Of a stretch of DNA of 44,015 nucleotides, positions 1 through 11,473 are shown one piece after another. Source of the stretch: Branchiostoma floridae (lineage: Eukaryota; Chordata; Leptocardii; Amphioxiformes; Branchiostomatidae); assembly GCF_000003815.2 (NCBI RefSeq), contig NC_049980.1, forward strand, positions 33,109,099 to 33,153,113, read 5' to 3'. Position 1 is the stretch's first letter; each line of letters opens with the position of its first letter. The position numbers and the translations under genes were made by a program. Below the pieces are notes generated by a model. The model was given only the letters and a program-made list of their open reading frames with translations. It was not told where the DNA came from and made no database searches.

Positions 1-179
1 ACCAGACTACTGTCTTGGATGAATAGCAATAGGGAACTTTGGCCAAGTTGGGAATAAAAGCCTAGTACTAGTGGGCCTAGGGGTGAACTGGTAGGCAGAC
101 TGACTGAAATCATCTGAAATCCCATGGCAGCTTATTTGTCCCACTGTATTAGGCCAAGTTCTTCTCTTTTTTCATCCAG

Positions 180-210
180 CTGACACGTTTACTTGGAGAC
201 TATGCTAAAG
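180..210 (+). CDS. possible 31-nt internal exon of an unidentified gene
   Basis: A pyrimidine-rich run ending in CAG (177-179) is followed after 31 nt by a strong donor, GTAAGAAG, at 211. One frame of the short segment reads LTRLLGDYAK. I do not recognise the protein and no second exon is visible in the window, so the parent gene would lie mostly to the left. The only evidence is the quality of the two splice sites and one open frame. A chance pair of splice signals is quite possible. Confidence 0.33.
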
Positions 211-1500
211 GTAAGAAGAGGAAGTGATAGAATTTGTATATCCTAATGAATTTACAGTAGATTTCTTTGTTTTTGTGGGGACTTCACGTCGTGTTATAAG
301 GGGAAAGCCTGTTTTCGCTGTGGGTGAAGTTCGCAATTATGTTGAGCAACAAGAGAAATACAAAATACATAATCACATTGTCAGGAATTTATGGTATGTG
401 ATAAGACACCAAAATATGCGAAAATAAAACCACCAAACATGTAGATCTACAATACCTGCATTCCGGCTGCCTGTTACAAGAAAGGTCCAGTTGACATGCA
501 GCTTGACTTTGTCAAAGCCAAAGTTAGATACAATGAATCATTGTTGATAAATGTTGTTTAAACTTTAATCTCTGTTCTTGACATATTACAACTGCAAGAA
601 ACTTTATGACAAATGTTGGTTGAGACGTTACAGAATGATATGATCTAAGATATAGTATGAGTGACTGTAGTAGCTCTGTGATATATCACTTCATGATATT
701 AAAAGCAGACAGCTTTCAAATCTGTGATACTTGGAATATATGGACGTACATGTACATGTATCATACATTGCTGACTTAATAGTTAATGCTACCCATTTTC
801 AATCGTGAAATATCATGCTCTTAACTGAAGTAATTCTCTGATAGTTGTAGCATCTATATCAATGAAGTAAAGGTCTCATTGATGAGTTTCTTCTTCCCAT
901 AGACTTCTATGTATTAATTCGTGGTTTAATTCGCGTTCATAATGAAGCTACGTGAAATTTCAGCAGATTTTTCATTCTATGTCGAGCACATTTAGCCTAT
1001 ATCGTGGGAAAAAATTGCCAATGTAAACTATACGTAGGAACTTTTTTTATAGCAATTACAAACTACGATTAATCAATCCCCACAAAAGGCACTTTTTCGC
1101 TGCTATTGTACAACCGCACCACTCAGAACCCACGACTGTGTACCTCCGACCTAGCGCCCGGCTGCAAAACTTTACCTGCTATTTTCTGCAGTTACAAATA
1201 AGCTTTCACCAATCTAACTTTTGAGATCAGTTCCGCTGGCTAAAAGGGAATTTCTCACCGCTAAAAACATGCGTCCGTGCAGCCGTTCATTTTTGGCTCG
1301 GATCTCTTTTAGGGTCCCCACTCGCGGAGTAATACATCAATGAGACCTAAAGTGTACTGCAGTGAAAGGTGGCTAAAGATCAACCAGTCTGACAGAAAGT
1401 TAATGGCGTACTCTTGCTAACAAGATTTTCATTTACAAGAAGATTTGCGGAGTAGTGAAGATTTTCTAGGATTTTGCCAAGTTGTATGACTAATGCAGAG
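211..1500. other. AT-rich non-coding stretch
   Basis: Nothing supportable as a gene. The only open frame of note (224-427, 67 codons) begins right after the candidate splice donor and has no recognisable motif, so I read it as intronic chance. No inverted repeat or tandem repeat stands out. Confidence 0.5.
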
Positions 1501-1695
1501 ATTACTGCCCATGCAGTGTCTGAGCTGTGTTAGAACGAATCCATTTTGTTTTGTAAGGAGTCATTGTTGAGGTAGGATAAAGCCCCACTGGAGAGAAGCA
1601 GCAGACTCCTATTAGAGGGCATGCATATAGGGGATCCCAACAACACAGGACCGGGGTAGCAGACTCCCGCAAAAGGACTGCTTGGCCAATGTGAC

Positions 1696-1821
1696 TAATC
1701 TCCGAGCAGATCCTACGGTGCCATAAGATAGTATCAAAGCTGGCCAAGGAGTGTAGCCAGTCAAAGGGAGTCAAATGGGTTTGATACTATATTACGCCAC
1801 TGTAGATCTGCTTGGAGATTA
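1696..1821. mobile_element. short MITE with long terminal inverted repeats (TAATCTCC family)
   Basis: The left end TAATCTCCGAGCAGATC and the right end GATCTGCTTGGAGATTA are inverted copies. The match continues inward through the ATAAGATAGTATCAAA segment, so nearly the whole 126 bp folds on itself. Half-length relatives lie at 15576-15611 and 37647-37725. It has no coding capacity. Confidence 0.75.
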
Positions 1822-1823
1822 CA

Positions 1824-1972
1824 ATGTGACCACTATTTGGTGGCCCCATATATACTTTCCCCCCCTGACACAAGCATTAGGAATCCTGTCTATAGTGACC
1901 ACCTGACCACATAAATGTAGAAAAGATTTTGTCAGTCCCCTGAGTGGCCTTCTTGAGCAGGCTTGACAGTAA
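1824..1972. mobile_element. partial copy of the GTGACCACC repeat family
   Basis: This segment shares GACACAAGCAT, AATCCTGTCTAT and GTGACCACCTG, plus a final caggcttgaca, with the better preserved element at 34287-34545. Its left part is missing. It sits between two other MITEs, so this is a small nest of elements. Confidence 0.6.
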
Positions 1973-1976
1973 AATG

Positions 1977-2188
1977 TACTGTAAATGCAGAAATGTTCGC
2001 GGTGGATTAATGTTCGCGGTTTTCGCGGTGACCACTTCACCGTAAACTTAAAACCACCGCGAACATTTTTCTATAATGGTATTAGACTGCAGTCTGTGGT
2101 GTTACCGCGAACTTAAATCCACCGCGAAAAGTCCTTTTACCCGCTACCACGAAATTAAATCCCCGCGAACTTAAATGCATTTACAGTA
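1977..2188. mobile_element. MITE of the TACTGTAAATGC / CGCGAAC family
   Basis: The ends TACTGTAAATGCA and TGCATTTACAGTA are inverted repeats. The interior repeats the words ACCGCGAAC and CGCGGT on both strands, so it is largely palindromic. A second clear copy lies at 15365-15575 and eroded relatives lie near 12.0, 15.7, 23.8 and 36.2 kb. It is non-autonomous, with no open frame. Confidence 0.8.
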
Positions 2189-2738
2189 CTCTCTAAGAAG
2201 AGAAAAACAAATTGTACAGGATATTCATGTACATGCAGTGAGCATCTGCATTCAACAGTTCCCTTTCCAACTGCGGAAATATAGTATATAGATAACATCT
2301 TTACACGGGCTCTATAGATGTAGGTATCAAGATGTATACAAAGCTGTGCTTTGGCAAAAGCTCTCCTTGCAGTATGCCTCATCCCTCTTTCTTACCATCC
2401 AGAACTTTTCGTGAAAGAAACCATTTCACTTGCTGGGAAAGGCGTATTATCAAAGCTTTCGCAGAACCACCCAATATATATCAGTCTAAACCTTTGCATC
2501 AACAGCTGAGCACTAAAGGAGAATCTGCATGGGGGAACCTGGCAATACTATAAACAGTAACTTTAGGAGGGCCAGGAATGCTTAGTTTAAGAGTAAACTT
2601 AGGAAGAACATTTGATGGTAAACTGATGCACATGCCTATATGGACTGTGTTAAATTTTGTATCTTTGTTGGTAAAACTATTCTGCGAACAATGACACAAA
2701 TGGATATCCATGACTTTTGGACAATCTGCACTTGACTA

Positions 2739-3078
2739 CAGGGCTTTAGCCAGCTCGAAACTTTTTTCCGTCAGCCAATTCCAATCGTCGCGAAAACCGC
2801 GAAAATTAATTAGAAGGACTGAACTGAGACCTTGAAAAATGGGTTTTAATGAGATTATCGTATGCGAAAGGGCACCGACACACATTGTCAACAATCATAA
2901 CAATAGCAAAACAAACAGTGTGTGGCTTTTACGACCGTGGACGGCGTCCCCAAGCCGCCTGAAGCTTCCACCAAGGATTTTTGTCCGTCAAGGTTGACGG
3001 ATTGGTTTGAAAATTTTTCCGTCAGACACAACAAATTTCCGTCAATTGACGGAAAAACGGACGCTGGCTAGAGCCCTG
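2739..3078. mobile_element. non-autonomous hAT-like MITE with perfect 8-bp target duplication
   Basis: The 340-bp element begins CAGGGCTTTAGCCAGC and ends GCTGGCTAGAGCCCTG, inverted repeats differing at one position. It is flanked on both sides by CTTGACTA (2731-2738 and 3079-3086), a perfect 8-bp duplication. An 8-bp duplication with CAGGG ends is typical of hAT transposons. The interior has repeated CCGTCA/TGACGG words, possibly transposase binding sites. No transposase is encoded. Confidence 0.88.
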
Positions 3079-3671
3079 CTTGACTATGCAATATGAATGA
3101 ATTCTGGATAACACAAAATGACCTATGCTATGTACATGTAGGATCAAAGCGAATATTTATGCTTCGCTAATAATTTACCTACAATGCTTAGCTTGACTTA
3201 CAGCCACCGAACTACGATGACTGGTAAATTGAAATAGCTTGCTAACCCTGACAGAAAAAAAGTCATACAGGCCCTCTTCTAACGAATTGAAATAGAACCT
3301 TCTTGCATTGGTGAAATACCTCATTTCAATCCCTCATGAGAAAGAAGTACTGTAACAGCTTTCGCAGAGGCGCCTACTATACATCAACCTACATGTACAA
3401 TAAATTTAGAAAGATGGTAAATTGAAGTGCATTGATAGACTGTTCTAGATTTGGGTAAAACAGTGAAATGCTGGATATTCAATTGCAACTTTTGGGAAAT
3501 CAATGACACTTCACAAATCATTTACCAACAACTCTCAATGTTGAATTAGAGCGGGTCGACTTAAAGTTTAATGGTTTGGTTTGATACAGATCTATATTTA
3601 ATAGTGAATGATATGTCACTATTCTTCCTGGAGTCTGAGTGATTTGTAGAGAATCACCAACTCTAGACGAA

Positions 3672-3904
3672 AGGATATAGGAGAATTCTTTTTACACAAC
3701 CAGAGGTACTTACATTGAGAGACATCAAAACGTAAGCAATGTAAGTACCTCTGATTGTGTAAAAAGAATTCTCCTAGTCCAAGATGAGACTCCCGGGTTG
3801 ACAAAGAGACAGAGTTCGTCTCGAAAGCTTCCCCAAGCTAATTGAACTTTAGTTGTGTGTATTTGTTTAAATCTTTGTCAAAAGTAAGAATTCTCCTATA
3901 TCCT
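3672..3904. mobile_element. nested foldback element
   Basis: An outer 19-bp perfect inverted repeat (3672-3690 against 3886-3904, AGGATATAGGAGAATTC) encloses a second, nearly perfect 38-bp hairpin. The hairpin arms are 3679-3716 and 3738-3775, with one mismatch and a loop of about 21 nt. The left arm serves both repeats. No target duplication was obvious. Without coding capacity, it looks like a MITE or a composite of two insertions. Confidence 0.7.
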
Positions 3905-3919
3905 ATGTTCTACCAGCCT

Positions 3920-4025
3920 GATGAAACTATTTTTGGAATCTAGATGGAAGGATTTGCACCATCGCACACCGCACCACCGTACGTGTGGTGGGTTCTTTAA
4001 CGTGTGTGGGGTGGTGTCGGGTGAG
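3920..4025 (-). mobile_element. antisense 3' fragment of a tRNA-derived SINE
   Basis: The reverse complement shares its GTGCGGTGTGCGATGG block and the preceding AAAGAACCC with the tail of the SINE at 36832-37145. Only the tail remains. No A-box or B-box is present. Confidence 0.6.
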
Positions 4026-4327
4026 TTAGAATAGCTTACTAAGCCTGTTAAAAAAAATCATACAGACCCTATTCTAGCAAAAGCAAAATAGAACCTCCTT
4101 GGTGAAATACCTCATTTCAAACCCTCATGAGAAAGAAGTACAGCTTCTACAGAGGCGCCTACTATACAACAACCTACAGCCTGCAGTATCGATATAACTG
4201 AGCACTAAAGAAAATGGAGAAACCCGGGACCTCCCGGGAAGTGAGCTCTAATATGTCAAGATTTATGATAATGGAATCTTAGCTTCTACAGTTGAGATGT
4301 AAGTCTGGCCTCGGGGAACTTTCTGTG

Positions 4328-5737
4328 TGTGAGAGTGCCAAGACTTAGCTTGGACCCTGCTATGATGTCCGAAGTGATTGAGGCAAGGCGAAGTTCAAGT
4401 TCTCTCGAGATCGACTTTATTCACAACTCAACTGGTGATGGCCGTCGGTGGTAACAATCAGAAGTACTCTTCACTCTCAGTTGGCAAAGTCCAGATCCTA
4501 CTTTCTGTCACTGAAGTCCAAACTTTCCAGATCTTTCCACAACTTCTTTCGGCACGTGGCAAAAACTGCCACGGCCCGAGGCCGCTACCTTTCTCGGCAC
4601 GAAACGACTGCTACGGCACGAAACTGCCACGGCACGAAACTGCACTCTCCGAATCGAGTGTCTCCTTTTTATCTTCTAAATTTTGGGTTGGGCCAAGACC
4701 AAATACGGCTAATCTTATGCGAATCTTTGGAATCTGATTGGCCCAGGAAACATGTAAATGTGGACTAATAACTTCTCAAAAGTCCGGAACTCAAGTGACA
4801 TTGAATGGCAAAGCGTAAGAAAACCAGTAAATTTCATATTAAAAAGCTCCTCGGAGGCTTCACCTGAGGGTCAGACCGGAGGGGTCGTGAACTTATGCCT
4901 CGGTCAGCCCTCGGGCTACTCACCCCCTTGGAACTGCTTGGGCACAACCGGCCAAAACTTTATAATGCAAGTTCGAATGCAGCTGTCAAACTTTCTGGAC
5001 CGTACCAACTCTGAGAGAGGGAAGGAGCAACAGGTATTCTGACACTCTAGAGCACTGTACATCACAAAGAAACCTTATTAACATTCGAATTCGACTTCTG
5101 TCAGTCGCCATTGCTATCCTAAACTATGAGTACGACTTCTCACAACAATTCTGTCATGTTTCAAACGGGAACGTCCCGTAGTTTCGCTAACATTGGAGTT
5201 TTCTATGTCGGTTACATCATCGATCGGTAACTAGGGATCCGGCGTGGTTACTAAGCTATACATCAACTCATCTTCCAGCCGGTCCGGGACTCTGTACATT
5301 CCATTCACAGTGACCGAGAAATCGGACGTGGGATCCCAGGCGAAGGTGTCAATCAAACGGCTCCGGTCGAGTTACAATGTTGGGCCATCTTAAGTCAAAG
5401 TCGAGACTAACACTACTACTAGTATTAGTCAACAACGTCGGTCACATAGTCAACATTCAATAGTTATCCTAACACTTTTGGTAACAAGTTCTGCGTGCGT
5501 TTGTCTTATTTACAAAGTTTCTTACTCCCGATCCTATTAACCTGGTACTTGACCTCTGCCGACTAGCTTAATTGCAGTGGTTACCTGATCTCCCACTGTG
5601 GGCCTTTCCCGGCCAGCTGACGGTGGGGTATCAGAGAACAGAGAGGACCCGGCCGTCGCTAGGCACATTAACTAATTGCTGTCACTCTAGCCTAGGATAC
5701 CAAACATCTTAGTCTAAACGGGCTGGCCCCGTTTACA
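4328..5737 (-). repeat. 3' LTR (in element orientation)
   Basis: This is the partner of the copy at 10064-11473 and has the same length. On the minus strand it starts TGTAAACGGGG just after the purine tract and ends CTCTCACA. The AATAAA word at 4416-4421 would serve as polyadenylation signal for the element transcript. Confidence 0.92.
4595..4640. repeat. three CGGCACGAAAC repeats inside the LTR
   Basis: The word CGGCACGAAAC occurs at 4595, 4614 and 4630, with the same array in the other LTR (10331-10376). It lies between the TATA-like box and the AATAAA signal, so it would be in the transcribed repeat region. Its role is unknown. Confidence 0.75.
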
Positions 5738-5748
5738 CCCCCCAACTT
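5738..5748 (-). promoter_or_regulatory. polypurine tract
   Basis: On the minus strand this reads AAGTTGGGGGG and directly abuts the TG of the 3' LTR. This is the position of the plus-strand DNA primer in LTR retrotransposons. It is short and interrupted by TT, but its place fits the orientation given by the primer-binding site. Confidence 0.72.
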
Positions 5749-7812
<2,064 letters not shown>

Positions 7813-8057
7813 CTTGGAGAATTCAACGGGATGGTCTGCTTCTGGACCTTGTAGTGGGTAGAAGGAACTTCCAGTGCCCAGCCTTGTGCCGTAGGAGAAC
7901 TTAGTCTTGGCCACGCTGGCTCGGAACGTCTCGTATAGCTGAGCTGAATCGAAGGAGCCGGTATGTCCGGTTGGCCAGGCCGTTGGGTGGTAGTCCTGCA
8001 GTACCGAAACAGACACACGCATACACAAGCCCTAACCCGGTCTTCTACCTTATTCAC
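7813..8057 (-). pseudogene. scrambled sequence upstream of the helicase core
   Basis: Immediately 5' of the clear helicase piece, the minus strand encodes words such as KFSYGTRL in one frame and VQKQTIP in another. VQKQTIP resembles the Q-motif of Vasa proteins and KFSYGT a segment between motifs Ia and Ib, but here they come in the wrong order. It may be a rearranged part of the same captured gene. The matches are short and made from memory. Confidence 0.3.
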
Positions 8058-8755
8058 CTAACACATCTTACACTAAATTTTCACCTTAACTTATCCTTAT
8101 CATTATCACTAGTACTATCAAATCAATCCTTTCCGCCAGGTGGATGGGCGGAGAAGCACTCATACGACCCTGTGTCGAGAGTTACAATTTAAGAGAATTC
8201 TGGTATCTCCAAACACAATATGAAACGAAACCATCACACTGGATTCATGTCTGTTGACATCTTCTGTCCAACATATGTCGGAGAACCGTTTCGCGGTACT
8301 TTCTGTACCGAGCTAATTCTAATCCTTAACCTATCCTTAGCCTATTTCATCCAGCGGGGCACCTTGTTCAGCCTCAGGGTCCGCGGACATATCACGTTAC
8401 CAACTCTACTCTACTTCATCAACCGTCTCAGGTTATCACAACAATTTATCCTAACATTTCCAACGCGCCCCTTTTTTCTGGGTCCACGCGTTCATCTACC
8501 AATCAACTGCGATGTGACAGAAATCCCCGCTTGATCGCCCTTGTCACCACCACGTGTTTCGCCTGAATCCCGCCCGTTTGGGTTTTGGGTTACACAACTG
8601 AGCACTGCGAGTGAAGTAGCAGATCAAGCGTCGCGAAAGGAAAACTGTCACAAAGTGTACCTTTCCATCTCATCATCCTTCCCTTCATTCCTAATTTCCC
8701 TAAAACAACATCAAAACTGAATTTCCGGACGCGTCCTGCGTCTACTCAAAACTTC

Positions 8756-8950
8756 TCAGGGGACAGACTCCTCGAACCCCCGCTTGGCCGACGCTGCCAC
8801 CACGATGTAGTCAGCCTGCAACCCGCCCGTTTGGGTGATGGGTTGCACAACCTCGTAACGGCGAGTGGTGACCGGTTTGGTGTACCCACCCATGAGCAGC
8901 AGCGGCGAGCCAAACGTCATGAAGGGGCGCCTGTCAGCCTTGGCTTCCAT
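8756..8950 (-). pseudogene. open segment with weak Q-motif / motif I resemblance
   Basis: A 64-codon open frame contains MTFGSP, GGYTKP and, 17 residues after GGYTKP, TQTGG. In Vasa proteins, a phenylalanine, then GYxKPTPVQ, then AQTGSGKT follow one another, so this could be a decayed N-terminal helicase segment. Its place upstream of the DEAD-box piece on the same strand agrees. A related, more damaged stretch lies at 8525-8600, sharing a CCCGCCCGTTTGGGT block. It could equally be an unrelated open frame. Confidence 0.3.
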
Positions 8951-10044
8951 GCCACAACATCACTCTAATCTACACACTATCACGACTGCCTTCAGCCCGT
9001 CCCAGCGTGCCCTACCAGCCGAACAACTGCCCCTCCCCTGACAACCTGGGAACCAACCTGCCAGTTTGCACGAGTCCGATTTGGATGCCTACACGCAATA
9101 CTAGCCGGGCTGACCCGCCAAGAAGCCCGGGGTGTGCACCGGGACAGCCGTCCCGAGGTACACCCGAGGTATCTAACTACTACATCATCAACATATCTCT
9201 CTCTGACATAATTTGGCGGAAGCGGACTTGCGAACTTGACGCAATCACACAACCGACTGCGACTGCCGGCTCTCCGGAGCCAAAAACTCAACTTAATACT
9301 ATCATATTCCCAAATCATCACTTTTCACATTTCAACAGTTTGCATATCCATGCCAAAATCAAAAAGGGTTTCCATTACTCGTTAATCCTTAACCGTGCCG
9401 TGGGTCAATCTATCCATCCTAAAAACAACAGAGACAATTATCAACACGGATCACTAGGGCACCACTCCGACGACCTTCCGTATTTGGAAGACATCTAGTG
9501 CCCGAGCGTCCGCGTTGACGTCTCGACAACGAGTGGCGTGTGCGCCTTTTCCATACCGGTTCGGGGATCTATCTCTGTTTGGTGGGTATCCCGGACCCCC
9601 TACTCTAGGACTTGGACTCGGCACGTCCCTCCGGCTACACGGACTGGACGTAGCCTGCCCCGGGGCCCCTGTCGAAGTTCCCGTTCCCACAAGTACCATC
9701 AAAACAAACGACAATCTAACAAGGGCATAGATTTCTCTCTCCATTTTCTCGCTCGTTTCTGCTGTCAAATCTATCAAAACACTATTAACTATGACCGGGT
9801 GAAAGCCGTGCAACGTGGGTCTGTCCATAAACAACAGTACTACCCACCTCCCGTCCAAATCAGCTTTGCCCATGGGGCTTCGCCGTGCCCTTCCCTTCCA
9901 GTCCACCGTACTGTCCCGTCATACTTCGCAGTTTCGTGGTTGATCTTCTTGCACGGCGTCCTCCTTTGTTATAGTCGTTCTTTCCTCCCGTCCACTTGAA
10001 CTTGAGGTCCGATGGTGTTACCCAGCGACTTTTTTTCCGGATCG
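8951..10044 (-). other. 5' half of the LTR element interior (leader region)
   Basis: This follows the primer-binding site in element orientation. The longest minus-strand frame is 9454-9906 (150 codons), rich in G, P, R and S with no known domain. Near 9640-9690 another minus frame reads GNGNFDRGPGAGY, which recalls the RG-rich N terminus of Vasa proteins, but low-complexity matches like this are weak. No gag zinc knuckle (CX2CX4HX4C) was found. Confidence 0.35.
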
Positions 10045-10061
10045 TCCTGCTCGCAGCGCCA
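10045..10061 (-). promoter_or_regulatory. primer-binding site matching tRNA-Ser
   Basis: Two nt after the end of the 5' LTR, the minus strand reads TGGCGCTGCGAGCAGGA. Its complement ends in GCGCCA and resembles the 3' end of eukaryotic tRNA-Ser(CGA) (CCTGCTCACAGCG plus CCA), with one base different. The tRNA match comes from memory of the human gene and should be tested against lancelet tRNAs. Confidence 0.8.
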
Positions 10062-10151
10062 GATGTGAGAGTGCCAAGACTTAGCTTGGACCCTGCTATG
10101 ATGTCCGAAGTGATTGAGGCAAGGCGAAGTTCAAGTTCTCTCGAGATCGAC

Positions 10152-10157
10152 TTTATT
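10152..10157 (-). terminator. AATAAA polyadenylation signal in LTR
   Basis: AATAAA on the minus strand, downstream of the TATA-like box within the same LTR. The 3' LTR copy (4416-4421) is the one expected to act on the element transcript. Confidence 0.5.
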
Positions 10158-10693
10158 CACAACTCAACTGGTGATGGCCGTCGGTGGTAACAATCAGAAG
10201 TACTCTTCGCTCTCAGTTGGCAAAGTCCAGATCCTACTTTCTGTCACTGAAGTCCAAACTTTCCAGATCTTTCCACAACTTCTTTCGGCACGTGGCAAAA
10301 ACTGCCACGGCCCGAGGCCGCTACCTTTCTCGGCACGAAACGACTGCTACGGCACGAAACTGCCACGGCACGAAACTGCACTCTCCGAATCGAGTGTCTC
10401 CTTTTTATCTTCTAAATTTTGGGTTGGGCCAAGACCAAATACGGCTAATCTTATGCGAATCTTTGGAATCTGATTGGCCCAGGAAACATGTAAATGTGGA
10501 CTAATAACTTCTCAAAAGTCCGGAACTCAAGTGACATTGAATGGCAAAGCGTAAGAAAACCAGTAAATTTCATATTAAAAAGCTCCTCGGAGGCTTCACC
10601 TGAGGGTCAGACCGGAGGGGTCGTGAACTTATGCCTCGGTCAGCCCTCGGGCTACTCACCCCCTTGGAACTGCTTGGGCACAACCGGCCAAAA

Positions 10694-10700
10694 CTTTATA
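10694..10700 (-). promoter_or_regulatory. TATA-like box in the 5' LTR
   Basis: TATAAAG on the minus strand, about 770 nt into the LTR. It could set the element's transcription start some 30 nt downstream. The identical word is at 4958-4964 in the 3' LTR. There is no other evidence for promoter activity. Confidence 0.5.
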
Positions 10701-11473
10701 ATGCAAGTTCGAATGCAGCTGTCAAACTTTCTGGACCGTACCAACTCTGAGAGAGGGAAGGAGCAACAGGTATTCTGACACTCTAGAGCACTGTACATCA
10801 CAAAGAAACCTTATTAACATTCGAATTCGACTTCTGTCAGTCGCCATTGCTATCCTAAACTATGAGTACGACTTCTCACAACAATTCTGTCATGTTTCAA
10901 ACGGGAACGTCCCGTAGTTTCGCTAACATTGGAGTTTTCTATGTCGGTTACATCATCGATCGGTAACTAGGGATCCGGCGTGGTTACTAAGCTATACATC
11001 AACTCATCTTCCAGCCGGTCCGGGACTCTGTACATTCCATTCACAGTGACCGAGAAATCGGACGTGGGATCCCAGGCGAAGGTGTCAATCAAACGGCTCC
11101 GGTCGAGTTACAATGTTGGGCCATCTTAAGTCAAAGTCGAGACTAACACTACTACTAGTATTAGTCAACAACGTCGGTCACATAGTCAACATTCAATAGT
11201 TATCCTAACACTTTTGGTAACAAGTTCTGCGTGCGTTTGTCTTATTTACAAAGTTTCTTACTCCCGATCCTATTAACCTGGTACTTGACCTCTGCCGACT
11301 AGCTTAATTGCAGTGGTTACCTGATCTCCCACTGTGGGCCTTTCCCGGCCAGCTGACGGTGGGGTATCAGAGAACAGAGAGGACCCGGCCGTCGCTAGGC
11401 ACATTAACTAATTGCTGTCACTCTAGCCTAGGATACCAAACATCTTAGTCTAAACGGGCTGGCCCCGTTTACA

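Larger units (their letters stand above)
10064..11473 (-). repeat. 5' LTR (in element orientation)
   Basis: This 1410-bp copy lies upstream in the minus-strand element. Reading it base by base against the other LTR, I see one difference (G at 10209 against A at 4473). It carries a TATA-like box (10694-10700) and an AATAAA signal (10152-10157) in the correct order for U3-R-U5. Short open frames here recur in the other LTR and are not genes. Confidence 0.92.

Noticed and set aside
4378-5042. Three plus-strand open frames (up to 119 codons) repeated exactly at 10114-10778, suggesting a duplicated gene
   Set aside because: They lie wholly inside the two LTRs, on the strand opposite to the element's transcription, and have no known domain. 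Their conservation is simply LTR identity.
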